From assembly GCA_963728935.1 (NCBI GenBank), contig CAVSMC010000008.1, forward strand, positions 124,001 through 188,000: a stretch of DNA of 64,000 nt, written 5' to 3'. Positions 15,717 to 25,554 of the stretch are shown piece after piece; within the stretch, counting starts at the first letter, position 1, and each line of letters starts with the position of its first letter. Below the pieces are notes generated by a model. That model had not been told where the DNA came from, searched no databases, and saw only the letters and a program-made list of their open reading frames with translations. This DNA is from CAVSMC01 sp963728935. GTDB lineage: Bacteria; Pseudomonadota; Gammaproteobacteria; Burkholderiales; Casimicrobiaceae. The position numbers were made by a program, and so were the translations under genes.

Positions 15717-18700
15717 ATGCCGTATCTGCTGCGTCTTCGAGGCCGCAACGCGCTGTCGCCGTTCCGCGTCGCCAAGCTTCTCGCCGCGCTCACCGCGGCG
15801 CGCCCGCAAACCCCCGTTACCGATCTCGCCGCGACGTTCTGGCACTTCGTCGCGTTGCGGCGCGAGCTCGCGCCGGGCGAGCGGGCGACGCTCGAGCGCC
15901 TGCTCACGTACGGCCCGCACGACGGCAACACGAGCGATTCGGGCGAGTTCGTGCTCGTCGTGCCGAGGCCGGGAACGATCTCGCCGTGGTCGTCGAAGGC
16001 GACCGACATCGCGAAGAACTGTGCGCTGGACGCCGTCGAGCGCATCGAGCGCGGCGTCGGCTTCCGGATTGCCACGCGCGACGGCGTGCCGCTGACTGCC
16101 CCCGAGCGTGCCGCGCTGTTGCCGCTGCTGCACGACCGGATGACCGAAGCGGTGCTCGCCGACGCCACTGCGGCCGACGCGTTGTTCGACCATTATCCGC
16201 CGCGCGCGTTGACGACGATTGCGCTGATGTCGCAAGGGCGCGCGGCGCTCGCGCAAGCGAACGTCGAGCTCGGGCTCGCGCTCGCGCCCGAAGAGATCGA
16301 CTATCTCGGCGACGCGTTTGCAACGCTCGGACGCAACCCGACCGACGTCGAGCTGATGATGTTCGCGCAGGCGAACTCCGAGCATTGCCGCCACAAGATC
16401 TTCAACGCGAGCTGGGTCATCGATGGCAAGGCGCAGCCGATGAGCCTGTTCGCGATGATCCGCAATACGCATGCCGCGAGTCCGCGCGGCACGATCGTCG
16501 CGTACGCCGACAACGCCGCGGTGATCGAGGGCAAGTCGGTCGCCCGCTTCTACCCCGACGGCGAACGGGGCCGCTACGCCGCTCACGTCGCGCCGACGCA
16601 CATCGTGATGAAGGTCGAGACGCACAATCATCCGACCGCGATCGCGCCGTTCCCCGGTGCGGCGACCGGCTCGGGCGGCGAAATCCGCGACGAGGGCGCC
16701 ACCGGCGTCGGCGCGAAGCCGAAAGCGGGTCTCACCGGTTTCACCGTTTCGCATCTGCGCATTCCCGGCTTGCCGCAACCGTGGGAGATGCCCTACGGCA
16801 AGCCCGATCGCATCGCGTCGCCGCTTGCGATCATGCTCGAAGGACCGATCGGCGGCGCGTCGTTCAACAACGAGTTCGGACGCCCGAACGTCGCCGGCTA
16901 TTTCCGCACGTTCGAGCAGCCGGTCGCAGGCGAGCAGCGCGGCTATCACAAGCCGATCATGATCGCCGGCGGCCTCGGCAACATCGCGGCTCGCGACGTG
17001 CACAAGGCGCCGCTCGCCGAAGGCACGCTGCTGATCCAGCTCGGCGGTCCGGGTATGCTGATCGGCATGGGCGGCGGCGCCGCGTCGTCGATGGCCACCG
17101 GCGCCAATAGCGCCGATCTCGACTTCGACTCGGTCCAGCGCGGCAACGCCGAGATCCAGCGCCGCGCGCAGGAGGTGATCGACCGCTGTTGGCAGATGGG
17201 CGACGCGAATCCGATCCGCTCGATCCACGACGTCGGCGCGGGCGGGCTTTCCAACGCGCTGCCCGAGCTCGTGCACGGCGGGGGTGTCGGCGGCGCGTTC
17301 GATCTTCGCGCGATTCCATCCGAAGAGACGTCGATGGCGCCGCGCGAGATTTGGTGCAACGAAGCGCAGGAGCGTTATGTGCTCGCGATCGCGCCGGAGA
17401 GTCTGGACGCCTTCGCCGCGATCTGTTCGCGCGAGCGCTGCCCGTTCGCCGTCGTAGGCCATGCGACGGCCGATCGGAAGCTCGTCGTGCGCGACTCGCA
17501 TTTCGATACCGCGCCCGTCGACATGCCCCTCGATGTGCTGCTCGGCAAGCCGCCGAAGATGACCCGCGACGTCACGCACGTCCGGCGGAGATTGCCGCCG
17601 CTCGCGCTCGACGGCATCGCAATCCGCGACGCCGCCTACCGCGTGCTGCAATTCCCCGCCGTCGCCGACAAGTCGTTCCTCGTCACGATCGGCGATCGCA
17701 CCGTCGGCGGACTGATCGCGCGCGATCCGATGGTTGGGCCGTGGCAGGTTCCGGTCGCCGACGTCGCGGTCACGCTGATGGACTTCGACGGTTACGCCGG
17801 CGAGGCGATGGCCATCGGCGAGCGCACGCCGCTCGCGTTGATCGACGCGGCGGTGTCGGCGCGCATCGCGGTCGCCGAGGCGATCACGAACATCGCGGCT
17901 GCCGACATCGAGAAGCTGTCCGACGTGAAGCTGTCGGCGAATTGGATGGCGCCGGCCGGACATGCGGGCGAGGACGCCGCGCTCTACGATGCGGTGCGCG
18001 CCGTCGGCATCGAGCTCTGTCCGGCACTGGGCGTCAGCATTCCGGTGGGCAAGGATTCGATGTCGATGCGAACGACGTGGCGCGACGGCGCCATCGACAA
18101 GGCGGTGACGGCACCGGTATCGCTGATCGTGTCGGCGTTCGCGCCGGTCGCCGACGCGCGCGGGACCTTCACGCCGCTGCTGCGATTCGATTGTGGCGAC
18201 ACCGCGCTGATCTGGATCGACCTTGGTGCGGGCAAGCGACGGCTCGGCGGCTCCGCGCTTGCGCAAGCGTTCGGCCAGCTCGGCGACGCCGCACCGGACC
18301 TGGACGACCCGCGACGTCTTCCGGCGTTCTTCTCGGTCGTACGGGAATTCAAGCGCGACGGTACGCTGCTCGCGTACCACGACATCGCCGATGGGGGCCT
18401 GTTCGCGGCGCTCGCCGAGATGGCGTTCGCGTCGCGCTGCGGTGTCGACATCGCGCTCGACGGCGATGCGCTCGCGACGCTGTTCGCCGAGGAGATCGGC
18501 GCCGTCGTTCAGGTTCGCGCTTCCGATGTCGAGCGATCGCTCGCGCAGTTGCGTGCGGCCGATCTGGTCGCAACGCGAATCGGTACGCCGCTCGCCGGCG
18601 AGCGCATCCGCATCGCAGTCGCTCACAAGGTCGTTGTCGACGAATCACGCGTCGATCTGCATCGCGCATGGTCGTCGACGACGCATGCGATGCAGCGGCT

Positions 18701-19598
18701 GCGCGACAATCCCGAAGCTGCCGATCAGGAGCACGAGCGCATTCTCGACACCGATGACGCCGGCATGAGCGTGATGATCACGTTCGACGCGCGCGACGAC
18801 ATCGCCGCGCCGTACATCGCCAAAGGCGCGCGCCCGCCGATCGCGATCCTGCGCGAGCAGGGCGTCAACGGCCAGGTGGAGATGGCGGCGGCGTTCGATC
18901 GCTCCGGCTTCGACGCGTTCGACGTGCACATGACCGACATCATCAGTGGCCGCCGCTCGCTCGCGCAGTTCAAGGCGTTCGTCGCGTGCGGGGGCTTCTC
19001 CTATGGCGACGTGCTCGGCGCCGGCGAAGGTTGGGCGAAGTCGATCCTGTTCAACGCACGCGCACGCGACGATTTTGCCGCATTCTTCGCGCGCGACGAC
19101 GTCTTCGCGCTCGGCACGTGCAACGGCTGCCAGATGATGAGCAATCTGCACGAGCTGATTCCCGGCAGCGCGCACTGGCCGCATTTCGTGCGCAACAAGT
19201 CCGAGCAGTTCGAGGCGCGCCTTGCGTTGCTCGAGGTCGCGCGCTCACCATCGCTGTTCTTCGCCGGCATGGAAGGCAGTCGGATTCCGATCGCGACCGC
19301 GCATGGCGAAGGGTACGCCGAGTTCGCCGACGCATCGCAGCTCGCCGCCGCGCAGGCTTACGTCGCGCTTCGCTTCGTCGACGGCAACGGCGCGCCAACG
19401 GAACGCTATCCTTTCAATGTCAACGGCTCGCCGCAGGGCATTACGGGCCTCACGACGCCCGACGGCCGGTTCACGATCCTGATGCCGCATCCGGAGCGCG
19501 TGTTTCGCACCGTGCAGATGTCGTGGCATCCGCAGGGCTGGGGCGAGGACTCGCCCTGGATGCGGATGTTCCGCAACGCGCGCGCGTGGCTCGGTTGA
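15717..19598 (+). CDS. purL: Phosphoribosylformylglycinamidine synthase
   Basis: PurL makes FGAM from FGAR, ATP and glutamine in de novo purine synthesis. This is the large single-chain proteobacterial form, about 1,293 residues. It has an N-terminal PurS-like region, two AIR-synthase-type ATP-binding halves (ANSEHCRHKIFNASW near residue 220, ETHNHPTAIAPFPGAATGSG near residue 303) and a C-terminal class I glutaminase. The glutaminase has its nucleophile in GTCNGCQMMSN and a C-terminal MPHPERVFR. ATG 15717 is preferred; a TTG at 15711 is in frame. A possible TAGAAT -10 box lies at 15686. Confidence 0.96.
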   Translation: MPYLLRLRGRNALSPFRVAKLLAALTAARPQTPVTDLAATFWHFVALRRELAPGERATLERLLTYGPHDGNTSDSGEFVLVVPRPGTISPWSSKATDIAKNCALDAVERIERGVGFRIATRDGVPLTAPERAALLPLLHDRMTEAVLADATAADALFDHYPPRALTTIALMSQGRAALAQANVELGLALAPEEIDYLGDAFATLGRNPTDVELMMFAQANSEHCRHKIFNASWVIDGKAQPMSLFAMIRNTHAASPRGTIVAYADNAAVIEGKSVARFYPDGERGRYAAHVAPTHIVMKVETHNHPTAIAPFPGAATGSGGEIRDEGATGVGAKPKAGLTGFTVSHLRIPGLPQPWEMPYGKPDRIASPLAIMLEGPIGGASFNNEFGRPNVAGYFRTFEQPVAGEQRGYHKPIMIAGGLGNIAARDVHKAPLAEGTLLIQLGGPGMLIGMGGGAASSMATGANSADLDFDSVQRGNAEIQRRAQEVIDRCWQMGDANPIRSIHDVGAGGLSNALPELVHGGGVGGAFDLRAIPSEETSMAPREIWCNEAQERYVLAIAPESLDAFAAICSRERCPFAVVGHATADRKLVVRDSHFDTAPVDMPLDVLLGKPPKMTRDVTHVRRRLPPLALDGIAIRDAAYRVLQFPAVADKSFLVTIGDRTVGGLIARDPMVGPWQVPVADVAVTLMDFDGYAGEAMAIGERTPLALIDAAVSARIAVAEAITNIAAADIEKLSDVKLSANWMAPAGHAGEDAALYDAVRAVGIELCPALGVSIPVGKDSMSMRTTWRDGAIDKAVTAPVSLIVSAFAPVADARGTFTPLLRFDCGDTALIWIDLGAGKRRLGGSALAQAFGQLGDAAPDLDDPRRLPAFFSVVREFKRDGTLLAYHDIADGGLFAALAEMAFASRCGVDIALDGDALATLFAEEIGAVVQVRASDVERSLAQLRAADLVATRIGTPLAGERIRIAVAHKVVVDESRVDLHRAWSSTTHAMQRLRDNPEAADQEHERILDTDDAGMSVMITFDARDDIAAPYIAKGARPPIAILREQGVNGQVEMAAAFDRSGFDAFDVHMTDIISGRRSLAQFKAFVACGGFSYGDVLGAGEGWAKSILFNARARDDFAAFFARDDVFALGTCNGCQMMSNLHELIPGSAHWPHFVRNKSEQFEARLALLEVARSPSLFFAGMEGSRIPIATAHGEGYAEFADASQLAAAQAYVALRFVDGNGAPTERYPFNVNGSPQGITGLTTPDGRFTILMPHPERVFRTVQMSWHPQGWGEDSPWMRMFRNARAWLG

Positions 19599-19641
19599 AC
19601 CGGGCGGGCGTTCGCGGCGTCCAACCTCGAGGGTTCGACCG

Positions 19642-20253
19642 ATGAAGCTCACCGTCTATTCGATCGATGGCGTCACGCCGGTTGTCGACCCGTCGGCATA
19701 CGTGCATCCGACGGCGGTGCTGATCGGCGATGTCGTCGTCGGCCCAGGGTGCTACATCGGCCCAATGGCATCGCTTCGCGGCGACTTCGGCGGCATCCGT
19801 GTGCGGGCGGGCGCGAACGTCCAGGACTCGTGCATCATGCATGGCTTTCCCGGAACCGATACCGTCGTCGAGGAGAACGGGCATATCGGTCACGGCGCCG
19901 TGCTGCACAGTTGCATCGTCGGCAAGGACGCGCTGGTCGGCATTCATGCCGTGGTGAACGACAACGCGGTGATCGGCGAATTCGCGATGGTCGCCGCCAA
20001 TGCCTTCGTCAAGGCCGGCATGGTAGTACCGCCGCGCACGCTCGTCGCGGGCACGCCGGCGAGAGTCGTGCGCACCCTTGGCGACGACGATATCGAATGG
20101 AAGCGAACCGGCACGCTGAGCTACCAGCAGCTCACGCGACGCTGCATCGCGACGATGCGTGCGACCGAACCGCTGACCGAGCCGGAGGCCAACCGGCATC
20201 GCATCGAGCTCGACGAAGTCGTGCCGTTGCACGTGCACAAGCAGCGCAGGTGA
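19642..20253 (+). CDS. paaY: PaaY/CaiE-like gamma-carbonic-anhydrase-fold protein
   Basis: This left-handed beta-helix protein of hexapeptide repeats is 203 residues. Gamma-carbonic-anhydrase-type metal histidines appear in IMHGFPGTDTVVEENGHIGHGAVLHSC-type spacing near residues 70-95. The C-terminal extension and QLTRRC segment fit PaaY, a thioesterase-like auxiliary of phenylacetate degradation. No other paa genes are nearby, so a general gamma-CA role is possible. Confidence 0.75.
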   Translation: MKLTVYSIDGVTPVVDPSAYVHPTAVLIGDVVVGPGCYIGPMASLRGDFGGIRVRAGANVQDSCIMHGFPGTDTVVEENGHIGHGAVLHSCIVGKDALVGIHAVVNDNAVIGEFAMVAANAFVKAGMVVPPRTLVAGTPARVVRTLGDDDIEWKRTGTLSYQQLTRRCIATMRATEPLTEPEANRHRIELDEVVPLHVHKQRR

Positions 20254-20281
20254 CCCGACGTCCCGCCGGCCGGCCATTGCC

Positions 20282-22036
20282 ATGACGACCGCATTCGCGA
20301 GCAGCCTCGCGCGCGACATCTGGGAAGCGCGCTACCGCTTCGCTCCGCCGGACGGCGCCCCCGAGCCGTCGATCGACGCGACGTGGAGCCGCATCGCGAG
20401 CGCGCTCGCGGCCGTCGAGCCGCATGATCGTGCGCAGTGGGCGCGCCGATTCGAGGATCTGCTTGCCGATTTCAGGTTCCTGCCCGGCGGCCGCATCTTC
20501 GCGGGCGCCGGCACGGGGCGACGCGTGACGCTGTTCAACTGCTTCGTCATGGGCACGCTCGTCGATTCGCTCGACGGCATCTTCGAATCGCTGCGCGAAT
20601 GCGCGCTCACGATGCAGCAGGGCGGCGGCATCGGCATCGATTTCTCGCCGCTGCGGCCTGCCGGGTCGCACACCGATGCAACCGGAGCGATCGCGTCGGG
20701 ACCGGTGTCGTTCATGCACATGTGGGACAGCATGTGCGCGACGGTGACATCGGTTGGGGCGCGCCGCGGCGCGATGATGGGCACGCTGTCGTGCGAGCAC
20801 CCCGACATCGAGGCATTCGTCGAGGCCAAGCGCTCGGCCGGGATGCTGACGCACTTCAATCTTTCGGTGCTGGTGAGCGACGCGTTCATGACGGCAGTCG
20901 ATGCGGGCGACGATTGGACGTTGCGATTTCCGCGCGCGCGCGTCGAGCGCAAGGTCAACGCCCGCACGCTCTGGGATTCGATCGTCCGCCATGCGTTCGA
21001 CGGAGCCGAGCCGGGCGTGCTGTTCATCGACCGCATCCGCGAAGACGACAATCTGAGCTACGCCGAGACGATCAGCGCCACCAATCCGTGCGGCGAGATC
21101 CCGCTGCCGCCGTACGGTGCTTGCGATCTCGGTTCGTTCAACCTCACGCGCTTCGTGCGCGAGCCGTTCACCGATCGCGCGACGCTCGACCTTGCGTCGC
21201 TCGCCGAGTGCGTTCCGGCCGCGGTACGGATGCTCGACAACGTCTACGACGCGTCCGGGTTCCCGCTGCCGGCGCAGGGCGAAGCGGCACGGCAGTCGCG
21301 CCGGCTCGGAATCGGCATTACGGGTCTTGCCGATGCGCTGATCATGCTCGGCCACGTGTACGGCAGCGATGCGTCGTGCGCGCTCGCAGCCGATGCGATG
21401 CGCACGATCCGCGACGCCGCGTACGCGGCATCGGTGGAGCTTGGACGCGAGAAGGGCTCGTTCGCCCACTACGATCGCGAACGCTATGGCGCTGCGCGAT
21501 TCGTCTCGCGGCTGCCGGCGCCGTTGCGAGCGGCGATCGCGCGCAATGGCATTCGCAATAGCCATCTGACCGCGATCGCCCCGGCCGGCACGATCAGCCT
21601 GCTCGCGGGCAATGTGTCGTCGGGCCTCGAACCGGTGTTTGCGCTTTCGTACGAGCGTCGCGTGCGCCAACCGTCGGGCGCCATCGTCACCGTTCCCGTC
21701 GACTGCTATGCGCTCGCCAAATGGCGCGAGCGGCGCAACGACGCACCGTTGCCGCGCACGTTCGTATCGGCCGGCGATGTCGGGCCGCACGCACAGCTCG
21801 CGATGCAGGCCGCTTTGCAGCCGCACGTCGACAACGCCATTTCGAAGACGACCAATGTACGTGCCGACGTCGCGTTCGGCGAGTTCGCCGCCATCTATCG
21901 GCACGCGTACGAGCTCGGACTCAAAGGCTGTACGGTGTTTCGGCCGAATGCGGTGACCGGCGCGATCCTGTCGGGCCCCGAGCCGCGCTGCGAACGTTGC
22001 GACCCGCTCGACGAGACGGCCGCCTGCGCCGCCTAG
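20282..22036 (+). CDS. nrdJ: Adenosylcobalamin-dependent (class II) ribonucleotide reductase
   Basis: This enzyme reduces ribonucleotides to deoxyribonucleotides using a cobalamin radical. It is 584 residues, at the short end of the family. Motifs include FLPGGRIFAGAGTGR near residue 68, FNCFVMGT with an active-site cysteine, QQGGGIGIDFSPLRP near residue 118, NPCGEIPLPPYGACDLGSFN near residue 270, and a C-terminal CERC pair that can act as the thiol shuttle. No NrdA/NrdB partner lies adjacent and no cobalamin riboswitch was recognised. Confidence 0.88.
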   Translation: MTTAFASSLARDIWEARYRFAPPDGAPEPSIDATWSRIASALAAVEPHDRAQWARRFEDLLADFRFLPGGRIFAGAGTGRRVTLFNCFVMGTLVDSLDGIFESLRECALTMQQGGGIGIDFSPLRPAGSHTDATGAIASGPVSFMHMWDSMCATVTSVGARRGAMMGTLSCEHPDIEAFVEAKRSAGMLTHFNLSVLVSDAFMTAVDAGDDWTLRFPRARVERKVNARTLWDSIVRHAFDGAEPGVLFIDRIREDDNLSYAETISATNPCGEIPLPPYGACDLGSFNLTRFVREPFTDRATLDLASLAECVPAAVRMLDNVYDASGFPLPAQGEAARQSRRLGIGITGLADALIMLGHVYGSDASCALAADAMRTIRDAAYAASVELGREKGSFAHYDRERYGAARFVSRLPAPLRAAIARNGIRNSHLTAIAPAGTISLLAGNVSSGLEPVFALSYERRVRQPSGAIVTVPVDCYALAKWRERRNDAPLPRTFVSAGDVGPHAQLAMQAALQPHVDNAISKTTNVRADVAFGEFAAIYRHAYELGLKGCTVFRPNAVTGAILSGPEPRCERCDPLDETAACAA

Positions 22037-22043
22037 GAAATTA

Positions 22044-22140
22044 GGGTCAGACTCGACTTTCGGGAAAGTGGGGTCAGACTCGACTTTTCATTGGGCGATC
22101 GCCGCAACGAACGCGCTTGGCGAAAAGTCGAGTCTGACCC
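22044..22140. repeat. Three-copy REP-like element
   Basis: GGGTCAGACTCGACTTT occurs as two direct copies (22044-22061 and 22071-22089) and one inverted copy (22122-22140). They enclose a 32-base centre that contains GGCGATCGCC. The inverted copy abuts the stop codon of the next gene. Such 'GTCAGACTCGA' boxes are reminiscent of sequences near REP-associated tyrosine transposases; no transposase is present here. Confidence 0.8.
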
Positions 22141-22673
22141 TACTTTCCTCCGGCCTCGACGTCGCGCTTGACGTTCGCGACGGCGCGCGCCGAATCGCTC
22201 TCCATCACGGCCCTGATCTTGAGCGCGTTCGCGATGCCGAACAGCAGGTTCGTCCCGTTGTAGTGAATGTCGCGCTCGAATCGCGTTCCGGTTGGCGTTG
22301 GCGTCAACGTATAGACGATGCGGGCGCCTCCGCCGCCCGATTTCGCCTCGAAGGCCCAGCGTTTGGGCGGATCGAGCTCGAGCGTCGTCCATGTCGCGTC
22401 GCCGCGTCGATCGGCGATCTCGAATGTCTCGATCACCGATTCGCCGACGCCCGGCGTGCGATCGACGATGCCGCGAACCGCGCGCGACGCCGGGTGCCAC
22501 CGCGGCCAGTTCGCCGGCGTGGCGACATACGCGAAAACACGCTCGGGCGGCGCTGCAATGTCGGCAACGTCGACGAGATGCCCGCCCACCAGCGGCTCCG
22601 GCCACGGCAGCGGCAGCAATAGGAGCGCGGCGACGACGGCCGCCACGGCGAGTGCGATCGCGATTCGGCGCAT
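22140..22673 (-). CDS. SRPBCC/polyketide-cyclase-fold membrane-anchored protein
   Basis: The product is 177 residues from ATG 22673 behind a GAGGA ribosome-binding site. One N-terminal transmembrane helix (IAIALAVAAVVAALLLLPLP) is followed by a START-like domain. PPERVFAYVATPANWPRWHP near residue 45 and the ending FGIANALKIRAVMESDS are typical of SRPBCC. These folds bind hydrophobic ligands, but no ligand is predictable. Its stop codon lies at the edge of the repeat element. Confidence 0.7.
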   Translation of the reverse strand: MRRIAIALAVAAVVAALLLLPLPWPEPLVGGHLVDVADIAAPPERVFAYVATPANWPRWHPASRAVRGIVDRTPGVGESVIETFEIADRRGDATWTTLELDPPKRWAFEAKSGGGGARIVYTLTPTPTGTRFERDIHYNGTNLLFGIANALKIRAVMESDSARAVANVKRDVEAGGK

Positions 22674-23055
22674 GAAGGATCCTCGGCCGCCATGGTACCC
22701 GCGACGCGCAGGCGAGGGGCTTGCCCGTGCGAGCGGTTGCCGCCGAGAACGTCGCCGCGACTGCCGAGCGGTGAAGTCTCGATGAATCGACGACGATTGC
22801 CGCTGTCGGCCGGAGCAACACTTCCTTCGCCGCTCGTCGCGCGGGCGCCGCGCCTGGCGGCGATCCCTCACATCGGACACTTGTCACGCGATGAGGCGCG
22901 CGGTCGAACGGTGCTCGCATCCGGCGCGTCGCGTTCGCGGACCGCTTGGCCGATGGCGAATCACGCACGCTCGCCGCCCGTCGCACCGATCGCTGACCGG
23001 CGACGCCGCTCGCCGGAGCTCGGACTGAATCGCAGCGGCGCGCGCGGACGTTCGA
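22674..23055. other. Gene-free stretch
   Basis: About 380 bases between two reverse-strand genes. Open frames here are arginine-rich and lack ribosome-binding sites or recognisable domains. I see no RNA gene, hairpin terminator or mobile element. Confidence 0.5.
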
Positions 23056-23505
23056 CTACGCGCCGGCGTCCGCGAAGCGCTTGATGCCGTAAAAGATCGC
23101 CCACCACTTCCATTTGGGGACCGCGTGGAACGGCGGCGCGGCACCATCGTTCGGATGCGTCGGCTTGTCGTTCTTCATCTCGACTGTGATTGAGCGCGGT
23201 TGCTCGGGCTCTACCGTGCACGACCAGTTGCCGCGGTTTTCGACGTGACAATTGCCGTATCGACCCGACGGCGTTTTCGATCCCACGATCCAGTAGAGCA
23301 CTTCCTGCCGTGAACGGCTCGCGCGGAACGTGTAACGGGGGCCCGCCGACAGCTTGCTCGTACAGTGGGTATCGATCCATGTGCCGCCGTCGCACGTGAC
23401 GGTGTAGATCGTTCGCTCGCCCTGGAACGTGATGCGGTCGGTCGACCACATGAACACGGCCAGCGCAACGAGGACTGCAACCGTTACCAGGACCTTCGCG
23501 ATCAT
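23056..23505 (-). CDS. Conserved hypothetical membrane-anchored protein
   Basis: The product is about 149 residues from ATG 23505. The N-terminal helix (IAKVLVTVAVLVALAVFMWS) anchors or exports it. The remainder contains cysteines spaced as in small disulfide-bonded periplasmic domains (VTCDGGTW, THCTSK, NCHVENRGNWSC). No family is recognised. The ribosome-binding site is weak. Confidence 0.6.
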   Translation of the reverse strand: MIAKVLVTVAVLVALAVFMWSTDRITFQGERTIYTVTCDGGTWIDTHCTSKLSAGPRYTFRASRSRQEVLYWIVGSKTPSGRYGNCHVENRGNWSCTVEPEQPRSITVEMKNDKPTHPNDGAAPPFHAVPKWKWWAIFYGIKRFADAGA

Positions 23506-23622
23506 GTTGCGATTTCGAGGGGTCGCGCGTGGTCGCGTTCGAATGGCCGCCGCACGGTTACGAGCGCCCGCCGCCGGCCGATCGCGCAAGTCGACACGCG
23601 GGCATCGCGCGGCATTTCCGTT

Positions 23623-25239
23623 TCAGTATCCGGCGGCTTGTCCGTCGCGTCGCGAATCCGATGCCGCGACATAGCCGTCTTCGCCGCGCAGTACGACTTG
23701 GCCCGCGCCGAAGTCCATGTAGGAATCCTCGAGCGGCGTCAGGTCGTGGCCGAGCCGCGCGAGCCCGGCACGCAATTCCGCCGACGCCGACGGCTCGAGA
23801 TCGATCGACAGGCCGTCGCCCACCTTCCAGCGCGGCGCATCGAGCGCTGCCTGCGGATTCATCCGGTAATCGATCATCCGCACGAGCGTCTGCACGTGCC
23901 CCGGCGGCTGGATCGGACCTCCCATGACGCCAAACGCCCCGAGCGGTTCGCCGTCCCGCGTGAGAAAGCCAGGGATGATCGTATGGAACGGGCGCTTGCC
24001 GCCCGCGAGGGCGTTCGGATGGTTAGCCGCGAGCGAGAAGCCCGCGCCGCGGTTCTGCAGGCTGATGCCCGTACCCGGGACGACGACGCCCGAGCCGAAG
24101 CCCATGTAGTTCGATTGGATCAGCGACACGATCATGCCGCGCGAGTCAGCGGCGCACAGGTACACGGTTCCGCCGCGCGGCGGCTCGCCGGGACCGAACT
24201 TCTGCGCGCGCGCCGGATCGATCAAACGCGCCCGCCGCGCGAGGTAATCTGGATCGAGCATCCGTTCGGGCGAAAACTCCATCGTTCGCGGATCGCTCAC
24301 ATAGCGGTATGCATCGGCGAACGCGAGCTTCATCGCCTCGATCTGCAGATGCTGACTCGCGGTCGAATCGGGTGCGAGCGACGCAAGATCGAACGACCGC
24401 AGGATGCCGAGCGCCATCAACGCCGCGATACCCTGGCCATTCGGAGGAATCTCGTGCACGTCGAGTCCGCGGTAGCCGAGTGCGAGCGGGTCGACCCAAT
24501 CGATCGTGTGATCCGCGAAGTCGGACAGCGCGTGAACGGCGCCGTGCGCTTTCGCATGCGCGGCCATCGCGCGAGCGAGCTCCCCGCGATAGAACGCGTT
24601 GCCATGCGTCGCCGCGATCTTTTCGAGCGTCGCGGCGAGATTCGGGTTGGCGAACCGCTCGCCAATATGCGGAGCGCGGCCGCGGGGCATGAAATGCTCG
24701 GCGAACCCGAGGTCGTGCGGCAGAACGGCGACGGCGAGCGCCCATTTACCCGCGATCACCGACGACACGGCGAAGCCGTCGCGCGCATAACGGATCGCGG
24801 GCTCGAACAGATCGGCGAACGGCAGCGCGCCGAAGCGCTGCGACAGCGCGACCCAGCCCGATACCGCGCCCGGAATCGTGACGCTCTCCCAACCGCGCTG
24901 CGGGACCGCGGCCCGGCCCGCATAGCGATTCAGAGATGCGGCGGCCGGGGCGCGGCCGCTCGCGTTCAAACCCACGAGTTGGCCGCCGTCGGCGACGATC
25001 GCGAACAGGTCGCTGCCGGCGCCGTTGCTGCAGGGCTCGACGACTGTCAGCGTGATGGCGGTGGCGAGCGCGGCATCGATCGCGTTACCGCCTCGCTGCA
25101 GCATCGCGATTCCGGCCTGCGTTGCGAGCGGCTGCGAGGTCGCGACGACGTTTCGCGCGAAGATCGGCTGCCGCCGCGAAGCATGCGGCATGCTCCAGTC
25201 GAAAACTACGCCCTTGGCTTCTGCAGCAGTCCGGTTCAC
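23623..25239 (-). CDS. ggt: Gamma-glutamyltransferase
   Basis: This N-terminal-nucleophile hydrolase cleaves gamma-glutamyl bonds of glutathione-like substrates. It is about 538 residues from GTG 25239; ATG 25191 is an alternative. VVATSQPLATQAGIAML is at the N-terminus, then GGNAIDAALATAITL and GAGSDLFAIV. The self-cleavage threonine is in PRGGTVYLCAADSRGM near residue 355. The usual doubled threonine is absent, placing it in a divergent GGT branch. No strong signal peptide is seen, so it may be cytoplasmic. It follows tctBA, probably in one transcript. Confidence 0.85.
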   Translation of the reverse strand: MNRTAAEAKGVVFDWSMPHASRRQPIFARNVVATSQPLATQAGIAMLQRGGNAIDAALATAITLTVVEPCSNGAGSDLFAIVADGGQLVGLNASGRAPAAASLNRYAGRAAVPQRGWESVTIPGAVSGWVALSQRFGALPFADLFEPAIRYARDGFAVSSVIAGKWALAVAVLPHDLGFAEHFMPRGRAPHIGERFANPNLAATLEKIAATHGNAFYRGELARAMAAHAKAHGAVHALSDFADHTIDWVDPLALGYRGLDVHEIPPNGQGIAALMALGILRSFDLASLAPDSTASQHLQIEAMKLAFADAYRYVSDPRTMEFSPERMLDPDYLARRARLIDPARAQKFGPGEPPRGGTVYLCAADSRGMIVSLIQSNYMGFGSGVVVPGTGISLQNRGAGFSLAANHPNALAGGKRPFHTIIPGFLTRDGEPLGAFGVMGGPIQPPGHVQTLVRMIDYRMNPQAALDAPRWKVGDGLSIDLEPSASAELRAGLARLGHDLTPLEDSYMDFGAGQVVLRGEDGYVAASDSRRDGQAAGY

Positions 25240-25527
25240 GCTCTCGGCCTCCGTATGGTCGGGTCATGCAACGGTGGAATCGGCGGCCTCGCAGCGGCGA
25301 GTCGCATTTGCAGTTCCGGCCGCTCGGCTGCGCCTCGCTTAACCTCTCGCCGGCGCTCGAGGTTAGCCTCCACGCGATACGTCGCTCGCGCGCCGTATCG
25401 TGCGTACGGGCTCGGCGCTACGCGCCCGGAGCCGACCTCGCCGCTCACACCCTCGGCCTCCACGACGGTCGAATCATGCGGCGGTCGAGTCGTCGGCCTC
25501 GCCGCGGCGATTGGCGATTGTTCGCAG
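25236..25527. repeat. Diverged direct repeat between tctA and ggt
   Basis: Segments 25236-25313 and 25445-25527 are similar along their whole length, sharing CTCGGCCTCC, GGTCG, TCATGC and GGCGGCCTCGC or close variants. Each copy ends, on the coding strand, in GGAGGCCGAG followed by a GTG/GTGA context, so the ggt ribosome-binding region itself appears duplicated. Confidence 0.6.
25340..25365. repeat. Small inverted repeat
   Basis: TAACCTC (25340-25346) and GAGGTTA (25359-25365) form a perfect seven-base stem around a GC-rich 12-base loop, within the spacer upstream of ggt. There is no T run, so it is not a typical terminator. Confidence 0.5.
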
Positions 25528-25554
25528 CCCGCTTCGCGGGTCCCCGCTCGCCGC

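Noticed and set aside
15621..18626. A 1,001-codon reverse-strand open frame
   Set aside because: It is antisense to purL, low-complexity (Arg, Asp, His-rich) and without a ribosome-binding site or motif.
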